Source: Roseomonas sp. KE2513 (lineage in GTDB: Bacteria; Pseudomonadota; Alphaproteobacteria; Acetobacterales; Acetobacteraceae). From it: a stretch of 64,000 bases of DNA. Location: assembly GCF_016107305.1 (NCBI RefSeq), contig NZ_RCVR01000024.1:26290-90289 (forward strand), written 5' to 3'. The position numbers and the translations under genes were made by a program. Below, piece after piece: positions 16,978 to 25,330 of this stretch. Under the pieces are notes generated by a model. The model saw only the letters and a program-made list of their open reading frames with translations. It ran no database searches and was not told the origin of the DNA. The first letter of the stretch is position 1. Each line of letters begins with the position of its first letter.

Positions 16978-18006
16978 TCAGCCGGCGGCGAATCTGCCGG
17001 AGGGCCGTGAATTGGCGAGGGCCGTATCTAGCACGAGCACCACTTTCCCGATCTGCTCGTTCGCATCGAGAAGGGCGTGGGCCTCCGCCGCGCGCTCAAG
17101 GGGCAGCGCGGCGAAGATGCGGGTGGTGATCTGGCCGTTCTCGAGCAGCGGCCAGACCTGCTCCCGCAACTCCCGTCCCAGCCGGCCCTTGTAGGCCGGT
17201 GGCCGCGGCCGGAGAGTCGAGCCTGTCAGTGTCAGGCGGCGGCGTACGACCGCGCGCAGGTCCACCACCGCCTCGGTGCCCCGATGGCTGGCGATGAGGA
17301 CGAGGCGGCCGTCCGGCGCCAGCAACTCCATCTGCGGTCTGGTATAGTCGCCCGCCTGGGCGTCGAGGATGACGTCCACTCCCGCTTCCGGCGACGCGTC
17401 CCGTACAAGGGCTGGCCAGTGCGGGTCGCGGTAGTCGATTGCGGCGTCGGCGCCGGTCTCAAGGCAGACGCGGCGCTTCTCCGGCGTTCCGGCCGTCGCG
17501 ATCACCCTTGCGCCGCGGAGCCGCTTCGCGATCTGGATGGCCGCCAGGCCGACGCCGCTGGTTCCGCCCTGCACAAGGAGCGTTTCGCCGTCACCGAGGC
17601 GGCCGAGCCAGATGATGTTGTTCCAGGCCGTGAAGAACACCTCGGGCAGGGAGGCCGCCTCGACGAAGCTGAGGCCGCGCGGGACGGGCAGGCATTGTGC
17701 TGCCGGCACCGCGCAGTATTCCGCGTGCGCCGCGCCGGTGACGATGGCGCAGACGGCGTCGCCGATGCGTGGCCAGGCCACGTCGGGTGCCGCACTTTCC
17801 ACGATGCCGGACAGATCCAGCCCTGGGATGTCGGAGGCACCTGGTGGCGGCGGGTAGAGACCACGGCGCTGTTGCACGTCAGGGCGGTTGAGCCCGGCCG
17901 CGGCCACGCACACAAGCACTTCGCCAGGGCCAGGTACGGGGAGCGGGCGCTCGGCCAGGGCGAGCACCTCGGTTCCGCCGGCGCCGCGGTATTCAATGAC
18001 CTTCAC
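16978..18006 (-). CDS. NAD(P)H quinone oxidoreductase, zinc-independent MDR family
   Basis: 342 residues. Medium-chain reductase of the quinone oxidoreductase/PIG3 type: GroES-like N-domain with AAAGLNRPDVQQRRGLYPPPPGASDIPGLD, then the NADPH-binding fold with LLVQGGTSGVGLAAIQIAKRL. No zinc-binding cysteines. The C-terminal segment RPPAYKGRLGRELREQVWPLL is typical of PIG3. ATG at 18006. It is the last gene of a minus-strand run (aldolase, DUF6282, Bug protein, this one), 10 bases after the Bug gene, implying it reduces an intermediate in that cluster. Confidence 0.88.
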   Translation of the reverse strand: MKVIEYRGAGGTEVLALAERPLPVPGPGEVLVCVAAAGLNRPDVQQRRGLYPPPPGASDIPGLDLSGIVESAAPDVAWPRIGDAVCAIVTGAAHAEYCAVPAAQCLPVPRGLSFVEAASLPEVFFTAWNNIIWLGRLGDGETLLVQGGTSGVGLAAIQIAKRLRGARVIATAGTPEKRRVCLETGADAAIDYRDPHWPALVRDASPEAGVDVILDAQAGDYTRPQMELLAPDGRLVLIASHRGTEAVVDLRAVVRRRLTLTGSTLRPRPPAYKGRLGRELREQVWPLLENGQITTRIFAALPLERAAEAHALLDANEQIGKVVLVLDTALANSRPSGRFAAG

Positions 18007-18016
18007 GGGAGTGATC

Positions 18017-19003
18017 CTAGTCGAGACGGATGCTCGCCTCCTCGACTATAGGGCGCCAGCGAGCGACTTCCTCCCGGATGGTGCGCGCGAACTCCTCGGG
18101 CGTACCACCGCGCACAGGGGCGCCGAGGCTGGCGAGAAGCGTGCTTCCCTCCTGGCTGCGGACATAGGTGTTGATGGAGGCGTTCAGGCGGTCAATGACC
18201 GGGCGCGGCATGCGGGCAGGCCCAACCAACCCGAACCAGGCCTTAGGTGTGTAGCCCGGCAGTCCCTGCTCCGTTGTCGTCCGCAGCTGTGGGGCGCTGG
18301 CCAGGCGCTCGGGGGAGGTGACGGCAATGCCGCGAAGCGCGCCACTGTCGAACTGCGCGAGGTAGGTGGGCACGAAATCAAAGGCGAGGTCCAGCGTGCC
18401 GGCCAGCAGGTCGTTGGTCAGCGGACCGGTGCCGCGATAGGGCACGTGGTTCAACCGGATGCCCTGCTGGAACATAAGCTGCACCGCGGCCATGTGACCC
18501 ATTGTGCCGTTGCCCGGCGTGCCGAAGTTCAGCGCGTCGGGGTTGGCCTTCGCATAGGCGATGAGCTCGGGCAGCGTGGAGAAGGGCTGCTTCGGCGTCG
18601 CCGCGATCACGAGCGGCGTGTCGGCGATGAGGCCGATGGGCGACAGGTCCTTCTCCGGATCGTAAGGTATCTGCTTGTAGAGAAGCTTGTTCGTAGCGCC
18701 CGGGCCGCTGGTGGTCATCATCAGTGTGTAGCCGTCCGGGGCGGCATTCACGAGGCTTTGGGCGCCGATGTTCCCCGCCGCGCCAGCGCGGTTGTCCACC
18801 ACGAAGGCCTGCCCGAACTCGCCTGTCAGGTGCTTGGAAAGGGCGCGTGCCACGACATCCGCGGAGCCGCCGGCTGAGAAAGGCACGATTACCGTGACGG
18901 CACGCGCGGGCCACGCGGGCTGCGCGGCCGCGCGGTGCATCGGCGCGGCGAGTGCCGCACCAGAAAGCGCGAGGAGCGCACGGCGCCTCGTGAGCATGGT
19001 CAT
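18017..19003 (-). CDS. Bug/TctC-family periplasmic solute-binding protein
   Basis: 328 residues. Signal peptide TMLTRRRALLALSGAALAA... ending AAAQ (first 25 residues). The mature part shows the Bug hallmarks ARAVTVIVPFSAGGSADVVAR, VDNRAGAAGNIGAQSLVNAAPDGYTL, NFGTPGNGTMGHMAAVQL and VPYRGTGPLTNDLLAG. Such proteins capture carboxylates, often for a TctAB tripartite transporter, but no tctA/tctB lies in the window. ATG at 19003 chosen; a second ATG is two codons on. Between a DUF6282 gene and the quinone oxidoreductase, so its ligand is probably the cluster's substrate. Confidence 0.92.
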   Translation of the reverse strand: MTMLTRRRALLALSGAALAAPMHRAAAQPAWPARAVTVIVPFSAGGSADVVARALSKHLTGEFGQAFVVDNRAGAAGNIGAQSLVNAAPDGYTLMMTTSGPGATNKLLYKQIPYDPEKDLSPIGLIADTPLVIAATPKQPFSTLPELIAYAKANPDALNFGTPGNGTMGHMAAVQLMFQQGIRLNHVPYRGTGPLTNDLLAGTLDLAFDFVPTYLAQFDSGALRGIAVTSPERLASAPQLRTTTEQGLPGYTPKAWFGLVGPARMPRPVIDRLNASINTYVRSQEGSTLLASLGAPVRGGTPEEFARTIREEVARWRPIVEEASIRLD

Positions 19004-19040
19004 TGATCCTGTTTCCCTGACGCCTCTTCGCCTTTGTCTT

Positions 19041-19988
19041 TCAGGCAACCTTGGCCTTGGCAGCGCTCTCGTTCGCGCCGATGCCGGCAAGCTGGGCGGC
19101 ATTGGTTGAGACCATGCGGCGGACCTCCTCCGGCCCATATCCGAGAGAAAGGAGGAGACGAATGATCCCGCGGAAGCCCTCGACGGGCATGGGCACGTTC
19201 GTCTGCCCCATATCCGAGCCGAAGAAGGTGCGGCCCACGCCCGCTGCGTCGATCATAGCCTTGAGGAAGTCGCCCTCGTAGCACTTCAGGCGGTTGGGGA
19301 TGAACATGCAAATCGAGTGCTCGAGCCACACGCCCATGGAGGCGAGTTCCTTTATGTCGGAGAGGCTGGCGCCGACGGTGTAGCTCGGGTGGTTGCAGAG
19401 CAGGCGCGTCACGCCGCGCCGCTTCGCCTCCTCGAATAGCGGCCAGCACTCGCTGATGTGCAGGTGGCCGCAGGAGAGGACGGCGTCGTGCTCCGCGATA
19501 AGGTCGAGCACCTGCTTCACGTTGTCCAGCAGGTCGCCGCGCTCGTCGACGGCGGAGAGCGCCACCTGCTTCAGCATCTTGCCCTTGGTCGGCAGGAGCG
19601 ACTTGCGATGCCCCTCGCGGATGTGGTTGGCCGCCGAGACGGTGGGCATCCACACCACCTTCGCCCCGGTCTTCAGCGCGGGCTCCACCGCGAAGGGATT
19701 GATGCCGCCGACGGAGTTGTTCAGCACGATGCTGCCGATCGGCTCGGCGACGGTTGCCTTGCCCGCCTCCTTCAGCACATCCACGAAGGGGCCGGTGGGG
19801 TAGTAATGGTCCTTGAAGAGCACGGCGCGCATGCCCGCCGCGGCTGCCTGGGCAAGCGCCTCCTCGTGGTTCAGGGCGCGCGCCATCACGGAGGGGCCGC
19901 TGTGGCAGTGCAGGTCGATGGCGCCCTGCATCAGCGCGTCCACCTCGGCGGCGCCGATCGCGTCGGGGGCGATGTTCTGTACGGTCAT
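19041..19988 (-). CDS. DUF6282-family putative metal-dependent hydrolase
   Basis: 315 residues. Resembles amidohydrolase-superfamily barrels: AIDLHCHSGPSVMAR near residue 26 (HxH-like metal motif), VLFKDHYYPTGPF, GHLHISECWPLFEEAKRRG, LLCNHPSYTVG and FFGSDMGQTNVP with a late Asp. The family has no assigned reaction; it commonly sits beside Bug proteins and HpcH/HpaI aldolases, as here. ATG at 19988 (AGAGGA upstream); the open frame extends far into the aldolase gene and is not real. 23 bases separate it from the aldolase stop. Confidence 0.8.
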   Translation of the reverse strand: MTVQNIAPDAIGAAEVDALMQGAIDLHCHSGPSVMARALNHEEALAQAAAAGMRAVLFKDHYYPTGPFVDVLKEAGKATVAEPIGSIVLNNSVGGINPFAVEPALKTGAKVVWMPTVSAANHIREGHRKSLLPTKGKMLKQVALSAVDERGDLLDNVKQVLDLIAEHDAVLSCGHLHISECWPLFEEAKRRGVTRLLCNHPSYTVGASLSDIKELASMGVWLEHSICMFIPNRLKCYEGDFLKAMIDAAGVGRTFFGSDMGQTNVPMPVEGFRGIIRLLLSLGYGPEEVRRMVSTNAAQLAGIGANESAAKAKVA

Positions 19989-20011
19989 GGCCTGGGTTCC
20001 TCTTTCCTGCC

Positions 20012-20821
20012 TCAGGCCGTGGCGGCCTGGGGCACGCCGAGCGCGCGGAGGTCGGAGAGGGCGCGCGCGGCAGCCTGCTTCATGAATCCCTGGTCGGAGG
20101 AGTAGACGAAGGCCGTGGCGCCGATTCCGGCGAGCCACTCCGCCTCCTTCATCCCGCTGACGAAGACGGCGACGGGCTTGCCCGCGCGGTGTGCCGCCTC
20201 CGCAATGCGATCCACCGCATCGCGGATTGCCGGCGCGTCGTTCGTGGGCGCGCCCATCGAGGCCGTCAGGTCGCCGCGCCCGATGAAGAGCGCGTCGATC
20301 CCCTCCGTGGCCGCGATGGCGTCGATCTCGTCCAGCGCCTCCGCGTCCTCGATCTGCGCGATAACGGTGGTTGTTGTATCGGCCCGGTCGATCGCCTCCC
20401 ACATCTTTCCGCCGCCATAGCCGTGCGCGCGCACGGAGCCGGACCACCCGCGCCGGCCTCCGCGGTAGCGGCAGGCGGCCGCCGCCTGGCGGGCCATCGC
20501 AGCGCTGGCGACGTGCGGAACCAGCACGCCCGTTGCCCCGCAATCGAGCACAGAGAGGAGGTGGTAGGGCGCGGCGCTCGGCACGCGGACCAGCCCGGCC
20601 ATGCCGGTGGCGCGGGCGGCGAAGAGGGCCGCGTCGGTGGCCTGCCGGTCGAAGGGCGAGTGCTCCTCGTCCACGACGACAAAGTCGAGCCCGACACCCC
20701 CGAGGATTTCGGCCGCGTGGAGGGTGGGGGTCTTTAGGAAGGTGCCGACGAGGCGCTCGCCCCGCAGAAGCCTTTCGCGGAAGCCGGTGCTTTGGCTGCC
20801 GACCGATGAGGGTGGGGTCAT
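20012..20821 (-). CDS. HpcH/HpaI-family class II pyruvate aldolase
   Basis: 269 residues. Metal-dependent retro-aldol cleavage of 4-hydroxy-2-oxo acids to pyruvate and an aldehyde. Motifs: VGTFLKTPTLHAAEILGGVG, DFVVVDEEHSPFD (active-site His and metal contact), RVPSAAPYHLLSVLDCGATGVLVPHV, VIAQIEDAEALDEID (metal Glu) and DALFIGRGDLTASMG (metal Asp). ATG at 20821. First gene of a four-gene minus-strand run, divergent from an IclR regulator 131 bases away that probably controls it. Confidence 0.9.
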   Translation of the reverse strand: MTPPSSVGSQSTGFRERLLRGERLVGTFLKTPTLHAAEILGGVGLDFVVVDEEHSPFDRQATDAALFAARATGMAGLVRVPSAAPYHLLSVLDCGATGVLVPHVASAAMARQAAAACRYRGGRRGWSGSVRAHGYGGGKMWEAIDRADTTTTVIAQIEDAEALDEIDAIAATEGIDALFIGRGDLTASMGAPTNDAPAIRDAVDRIAEAAHRAGKPVAVFVSGMKEAEWLAGIGATAFVYSSDQGFMKQAAARALSDLRALGVPQAATA

Positions 20822-20952
20822 GGCGGGTTCCTGGACGATCAGGGCATGGCCTTGATGCCGTCCTGCTGTTCTGGTAAGCGGGACAAACGGCCGTTGAACA
20901 GAACGTATGATCGCCCGTCCTTGCGTGTCAAGGTAGGGTCGGAGGAGGGCCA

Positions 20953-21753
20953 ATGCCCAGGATCGCAGGACCGACACGAGGGGAGGGGCTGCAGGCCGTG
21001 TCCATGGCCCTCGACATTCTCGAGTTCCTGGCGCGGCAGCCGGGCGGGGTTGGGGTAACGGACCTCTCCCGCGCGATGCAGACCTCCAAGAGCCGCGTGC
21101 ACCGGCACCTGCGCACGCTGCTGGAGCAGGGCTATGTCACGCAACCCGCGGGATCGGAGAAGTACCTCATCGGCAGCCGCTTGGTGACGCTCGGAAGGAT
21201 CGTGGCCGAGGCCTTCGATCTCGCGGCCATTGCCCGGGATGCAATGCGCGACCTCCGGGACGCGCTCGGGCAATCCGTCGTGGTGAGCCGTGCCGCGGCC
21301 GAGGGCGCACAGGTACTCGCGACGCTGCCGAGCCGGGAGGCGATCGAAATCGTGGTGAAACCCGGCTCTCAGCTCGCGTCCCACTGCACCGCGCAGGGAA
21401 AGATCACGCTGGCCTATGCCGAGCCGGAACAGCGGGAAAGGGTGCTCCTCTCGCGGTTCGAGATCCGGACCGCCCACACCATCGCGAGCCCGGCCGCGCT
21501 GCGGGCGGAACTGGAGCGGGTGCGGCGGCGCGGATGGGCCGTGTCGCCAGGCGAGAGCGTGCTCGGCGTGAACGCCCTTGCCGCGCCGATCTTTGACGGA
21601 TCGGGGGCTCTGGCCGGAACGATTGCGATCGTTGGGTCCATCCAGTTCATCGAGGCTGAGCCTTCACCCGGCCAGATTCGTGCCGTGGTCGAGGCGGCCC
21701 GACGCGTCTCATCGCTGCTCGGCCTGCAGGCGTCCCCGGCTGCTGCGGATTGA
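20953..21753 (+). CDS. IclR-family transcriptional regulator
   Basis: 266 residues. Winged HTH at about 12-75 (LQAVSMALDILEFLARQP ... SKSRVHRHLRTLLEQGYV) and the IclR effector domain (about 90-260: GQSVVVSRAAAEGAQVLATL, ASHCTAQGKITLAYA, VLGVNALAAPIFDGSGALAGTIAIVG). Divergent from the aldolase operon and followed, after an inverted repeat, by a bicupin gene; both sides are plausible targets. Confidence 0.92.
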   Translation: MPRIAGPTRGEGLQAVSMALDILEFLARQPGGVGVTDLSRAMQTSKSRVHRHLRTLLEQGYVTQPAGSEKYLIGSRLVTLGRIVAEAFDLAAIARDAMRDLRDALGQSVVVSRAAAEGAQVLATLPSREAIEIVVKPGSQLASHCTAQGKITLAYAEPEQRERVLLSRFEIRTAHTIASPAALRAELERVRRRGWAVSPGESVLGVNALAAPIFDGSGALAGTIAIVGSIQFIEAEPSPGQIRAVVEAARRVSSLLGLQASPAAAD

Positions 21754-21766
21754 CATCCCCGACGGT

Positions 21767-21807
21767 ACGGAACAATCCTCGGTCTGATGTTCGGAATGGT
21801 GTTCCGT
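21767..21807. promoter_or_regulatory. Inverted-repeat operator candidate upstream of the bicupin gene
   Basis: Perfect 8-bp arms ACGGAACA (21767-21774) and TGTTCCGT (21800-21807), with a third related element TGTTCGGAA at 21788-21796 between them. The position, between the IclR stop and the bicupin start, suggests binding by the adjacent IclR protein. The repeated GGAAC/GTTCC half-site resembles IclR-type targets in general form only. Confidence 0.5.
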
Positions 21808-21838
21808 TCATCGGGACAAACTTCGGGGAGGCCTCAGC

Positions 21839-22741
21839 ATGTATGACCGTTCGGACCCGCGCGCCGATTTGGCGCCCAGTCAAACCACGCGCCCGGCTCC
21901 CTCTCGTTTCGTCCCCGCGGAGTACGGCCTCTTCTACGAGGTGCCGCCGCAGGAAAGCGGCGCCGATGCGCGCAGCTGGTACACGCGCGGCCAGAATTTC
22001 CTGACGGTCTATACCGAGGCGGAAGCAGGAGCCGTCCTGTCCCGGGCGGCCCAGCCGGACGAATACGTGCTGCTCCTCCCGGACGCGGGCACTTCCGTGC
22101 AGGTGGAGGCGGGCGGTGAGCAGCAGACCGTTGCTGGCCACTCCATAGCCTTCATCCCGCCGGGGGAGAGCCGGATCACGCTTCAATCCTCAGGGCGGGT
22201 GGTGCGGCTGTTCACGACCCGCTCCGCGGATCTTGTCGCGCTCTGCCCCAACGCGGGGTCCTATGCGGAGGCGCGCCCCAACATCCCGCCCCTGGAGAAC
22301 TGGCCAACGCCGCCGGACGGCTTCCGCATCCGTGCCTACAGCCTTGACGTGCCAAAGCAGGCCGGCCGCTTCGGGCGGATCTGGCGCTGCACGACCTTCA
22401 TGGTGAACGTCCTTGAGCCGGCGCCTGGGCCGCGTGACATCTCGAAGCTGTCACCGCATCACCACGACGACTTCGAGCAGGGATCGCTGGTGCTGAATGG
22501 CTCCTATACGCACCATATCCGCTGGCCCTGGACGACGGACATGAACGCCTGGCGGGAGGACGAGCACCGCCTCTGCAAGGCGCCATCCCTGACAGTGATC
22601 CCGCCTCCGGCCATCCACACCTCGCGGGCCGAGGAAGCGGGGCAGATGATCGATATTTTCTGCCCGCCACGCCACGACTTCTCGGCCAAGCCCGGCTGGG
22701 TGCTGAACGAGGTGGATTATCCGGCCCCCACTGCGATCTGA
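21839..22741 (+). CDS. Bicupin-like metal-binding protein
   Basis: 300 residues. Two cupin-like halves: N-terminal (about 60-125: EYVLLLPDAGTSVQVEAGGEQQTV ... AFIPPGESRITL) with no metal residues, and C-terminal with a metal set: SPHHHDDFEQGSLVLNGSYTHHI plus a later His in PPAIHTSRAEE. No exact family recognised; likely a dioxygenase- or isomerase-type cupin acting on the cluster's substrate. ATG at 21839, 31 bases after the inverted-repeat operator; the SDR gene follows 109 bases downstream. Confidence 0.72.
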   Translation: MYDRSDPRADLAPSQTTRPAPSRFVPAEYGLFYEVPPQESGADARSWYTRGQNFLTVYTEAEAGAVLSRAAQPDEYVLLLPDAGTSVQVEAGGEQQTVAGHSIAFIPPGESRITLQSSGRVVRLFTTRSADLVALCPNAGSYAEARPNIPPLENWPTPPDGFRIRAYSLDVPKQAGRFGRIWRCTTFMVNVLEPAPGPRDISKLSPHHHDDFEQGSLVLNGSYTHHIRWPWTTDMNAWREDEHRLCKAPSLTVIPPPAIHTSRAEEAGQMIDIFCPPRHDFSAKPGWVLNEVDYPAPTAI

Positions 22742-22850
22742 AGGCGCATTAGCCGGCGGCGGGGCACGCGGGTTCTCCGCGTCTCCTGCGCCGGTGGATC
22801 GTCGGTGACGGTGAGGCCCCAGCCAGGGCTGGGATAGAAAGGAGAGACAG

Positions 22851-23624
22851 GTGGACGGGTTGCGAGCGGGCGGGCAGGGGGAGTACCGGCTTGAGGGGCG
22901 CGTGGCCGTCGTCACAGGTGGCAGCAGCGGGATCGGGGCGGCTGCGGTGCGGCGCCTCGCGGCAGCCGGTGCGACGGTCGTCCTCGGCTTCAACGCCGGA
23001 GCGGAACGCGCCGAGGCACTGCGCGCCGAGCTTCCCGGCGAAGGTCACCTTGCCCTGCGCATTCCCATGGAAGACAGCGGCGCGATCGGCGCTGCCGCGG
23101 CCGAGGTAGAGCGCCGACTTGGGCGGGCGGATATCCTTGTGAACTCCGCCGGCGTCACCCGCGCCGTGCTGCACGCCGATCTCGACGCGCTCGATGATGC
23201 CACTTTCGACCGTATCCTGATCACCAATGTGCGCGGGCCCTTCGCCACGATCCGCGCCTTCGCGCCTCTCCTTCGGCGTGGGGGAGACGGGGTGGTCGTC
23301 AACATCTCCTCGCTGTCCGGCAGTACGGGGCTCGGCAGCAGCATTGCCTACTGCGCCTCCAAGGCGGCGCTGGACACGATGGGACTTTCGCTCGCGCGAG
23401 TGCTGGGGCCGGAGATCCGAGTCATCGGCGTCTCGCCCGCGGCGGTTGCGACCGATTTCGTGCCCGGCCGGACGCGCGAAGGGGTGGAGAAGCAGGCCGC
23501 GACCACGCCGTTGAAAACGGTTGCCGAACCGGACGACGTGGCCTTGGCCGTTATGGCTGCGGTAACCCATCTGCGCCTGACCACGGGCAGCAGCATCGTG
23601 GTGGACAGCGGGCGGCATCTCTGA
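22851..23624 (+). CDS. SDR-family oxidoreductase (classical)
   Basis: 257 residues. NAD(P)-binding VTGGSSGIGAAAVRRLA near residue 22, NSAGV (NNAG-like), the catalytic Ser in VVNISSLSGS and complete YxxxK in AYCASKAALDTM. C-terminus GSSIVVDSGRHL. FabG-like length. GTG start at 22851 with AAGGAG eight bases before it. Probably dehydrogenates a hydroxylated intermediate of the IclR cluster. Confidence 0.9.
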   Translation: MDGLRAGGQGEYRLEGRVAVVTGGSSGIGAAAVRRLAAAGATVVLGFNAGAERAEALRAELPGEGHLALRIPMEDSGAIGAAAAEVERRLGRADILVNSAGVTRAVLHADLDALDDATFDRILITNVRGPFATIRAFAPLLRRGGDGVVVNISSLSGSTGLGSSIAYCASKAALDTMGLSLARVLGPEIRVIGVSPAAVATDFVPGRTREGVEKQAATTPLKTVAEPDDVALAVMAAVTHLRLTTGSSIVVDSGRHL

Positions 23625-23682
23625 GCCCCCCAATAGCGCGGCGCTGAGTCGCCGTCCGCTGTGCTCGCAAGTCTCGTAGAAG

Positions 23683-23714
23683 GTGACGCATGATGGACGA
23701 TGATCATGCGTCAC
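23683..23714. terminator. Perfect 12-bp inverted repeat between convergent genes
   Basis: GTGACGCATGAT and ATCATGCGTCAC pair perfectly around an 8-base spacer, in the gap between the SDR stop (plus) and the monooxygenase stop (minus). Placement favours a bidirectional terminator, though there is no T-run and the arms are not GC-rich, so a protein-binding site is possible. Confidence 0.5.
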
Positions 23715-23722
23715 AGGCCCTC

Positions 23723-24022
23723 TCAGAAAGCCTTCAGTACCTGATGCGTGTGCTCCACGGCGGGCGGCGAGGCGAAGCAGTCGCCCACTAGGCGGCGCCA
23801 CTCCTGAAAATCCACCGAGCCGCGGAAATCCACGGTATGGTTCTCGACTGTCTCCCAGGTGACAATCAGGCGGTAGCGCGAGGGGAACTCGACGGACCGC
23901 TGCAGCTCCATGCCGCGGCACCCCTTGGCCCGCTGGAAGAGTGGCGCGGCCTTCGCCACCCCCTCTTGGAACGTGGCCTCGCTTCCGGGCTTCACTTCGA
24001 TCTGGGCGATCTCAAGGAACAT
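23723..24022 (-). CDS. Antibiotic-biosynthesis-monooxygenase (ABM) domain protein
   Basis: 99 residues of a small dimeric ferredoxin-like fold: FLEIAQIEVKPGSEATFQEGV, LFQRAKGCRGMELQRSVEFPSRYRLIVTWE, NHTVDFRGSVDFQEWRRLV. Homologues are cofactor-free quinol monooxygenases or stress proteins. ATG at 24022 chosen because the domain begins there; an in-frame start 54 bases upstream would add a tail unlike the family. It follows a 400-base gene-poor stretch and is probably monocistronic. Confidence 0.75.
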   Translation of the reverse strand: MFLEIAQIEVKPGSEATFQEGVAKAAPLFQRAKGCRGMELQRSVEFPSRYRLIVTWETVENHTVDFRGSVDFQEWRRLVGDCFASPPAVEHTHQVLKAF

Positions 24023-24424
24023 GCTGCCGTTCAATCCTTCTGCTCTGTATGAGGCGGGCAGGTCTCGCCCGTCCATTGAGGATATGGATGGCGGCCGCCT
24101 GTGCGTAGGTCCAGAGGCCAGTCGTTCCTTCCGCTCCGAAGTGACCGCGGCTGTCTGTCGCGGGGAAAGCAGCCACGGATCAGCGTGGCGCCGGCCTCTG
24201 CGGCCCCGCCGCAGCGGAATTAGACCCCCTTCGCAGCGCGGGCCTGGATCGGCGCTGCCTGTTGGCCGGAATCGGCGTGGCCGCGGCCGTGATGGCGTTC
24301 CAAACCGAACCTAGACGAGATTCCAGGACAGTCAGCATGAGATAGCAGACGGCAGCGGCGCAGCAGAATTCGAGCACCTCGAACTTCTCCTACATCAGCA
24401 CCCGGCTGCGGCGCATGACCTCCG
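24023..24424. other. Gene-poor spacer with a possible permease remnant
   Basis: About 400 bases between the ABM gene and the cupin gene, both minus. No credible intact gene. The part nearest the cupin stop resembles the end of an amino-acid ABC permease (entered separately); the remainder (about 24023-24230) shows nothing I can recognise. Confidence 0.6.
24260..24421 (-). pseudogene. Possible remnant of a polar amino-acid ABC permease C-terminus
   Basis: Minus-strand translation reads RRSRVLM-stop-EKFEVLEFCCAAAVCYLMLTVLESRLG. The pattern (aromatic-E-x-LEF, hydrophobic helix ending YLMLT, then SRL) matches the final transmembrane helix of HisM/GlnP-type permeases. One in-frame TAG and no upstream remainder. 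Weak, pattern-based only. Confidence 0.35.
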
Positions 24425-25330
24425 CTACTCGAGAAAGGCGAAGCCCATGGTGCGGGCATGGTAGTGAAGCCCTCCATCCTGCACGATGAGGAAGCGCGCC
24501 TGCACGGCCCCACGATTGTGGTGAGAATGCGGGTCTCCCGGCGGGGTGACGAGGGTGGTGCCGGGCTGCCATGGCACGCGGCGGCCCGCGATTGCGGAAT
24601 GGCACACTTCGCCCTGCAACACGAGAGTGATGGCGGCGGAGTTGTGCCGGTGAGCTCGTTGCGTGCCATGGGGCGGTAGGGTGTTAAGCGACAGAGTTAG
24701 CAGGGGCGTGATGTTCCGAGCCTCCTCCAGACCCTCTGACGAGAAGATGACGGCCATGCCCGAGGTCGCGTCGTTCTGCGTCGTGGTGCCGAGGATGGCG
24801 AGCTGCCGCTCGATCTCGGCGGCAGGATAATGGACCGGTGCGAGAAGGCTAGGAGCTGGCCGCGCGCCTTCTAGGGCCGGGAGGGGCTCGTCCGTCACGA
24901 TCCAGAGGAGCGTGTCCTCGGTGGCCTTGAGGCGAGTGGGGGAACCACCGGGAAGGAGGAAGATGTCGCCGGCGCTCCAGGCGACATCCGCCGTATCACC
25001 GCAGCCGCGCAGCGCGTGGATGATGAGACCCGTGGCGGACAATTCAATTGTCAGCGCCTCCCCGGCGCGGATGCGGGCGTAGCGGGCCAGCATGAGTGGC
25101 GTGGTGGCAGGGAAGGGGCAGCCCAGCGCCGCTGACTGGTCGCAGGCGTAAAAGCCGGTCGAAGCCTCGGGGGCGCCCGCTGCGGCCAGCACCTCCGGGA
25201 AGCCGGAGGGCGGGACGGGCGGCAGCTTAATGTTGAAGGCGTTGCCGAAGTTGAAGAAGCGTGCCCGGGCGGCGGCGGCGCTCCGCGGCGCCTCCGGCCG
25301 CTGTACGGGAAGGTCGGCCATGTCGGTCAT
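24425..25330 (-). CDS. Bicupin protein, gentisate-dioxygenase-like fold
   Basis: 301 residues. An N-terminal degenerate cupin (about 80-160: ALTIELSATGLIIHALRG ... GDIFLLPGGSPTRL) and a C-terminal cupin with metal ligands RAHRHNSAAITLVLQGE and PPGDPHSHHNRG. The C-terminal half resembles gentisate/hydroxynaphthoate dioxygenases, but ring cleavage is unproven. ATG at 25328-25330 overlaps the stop of the upstream amidohydrolase (ATGA), so the two are coupled. Last gene of a five-gene catabolic run. Confidence 0.78.
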   Translation of the reverse strand: MTDMADLPVQRPEAPRSAAAARARFFNFGNAFNIKLPPVPPSGFPEVLAAAGAPEASTGFYACDQSAALGCPFPATTPLMLARYARIRAGEALTIELSATGLIIHALRGCGDTADVAWSAGDIFLLPGGSPTRLKATEDTLLWIVTDEPLPALEGARPAPSLLAPVHYPAAEIERQLAILGTTTQNDATSGMAVIFSSEGLEEARNITPLLTLSLNTLPPHGTQRAHRHNSAAITLVLQGEVCHSAIAGRRVPWQPGTTLVTPPGDPHSHHNRGAVQARFLIVQDGGLHYHARTMGFAFLE

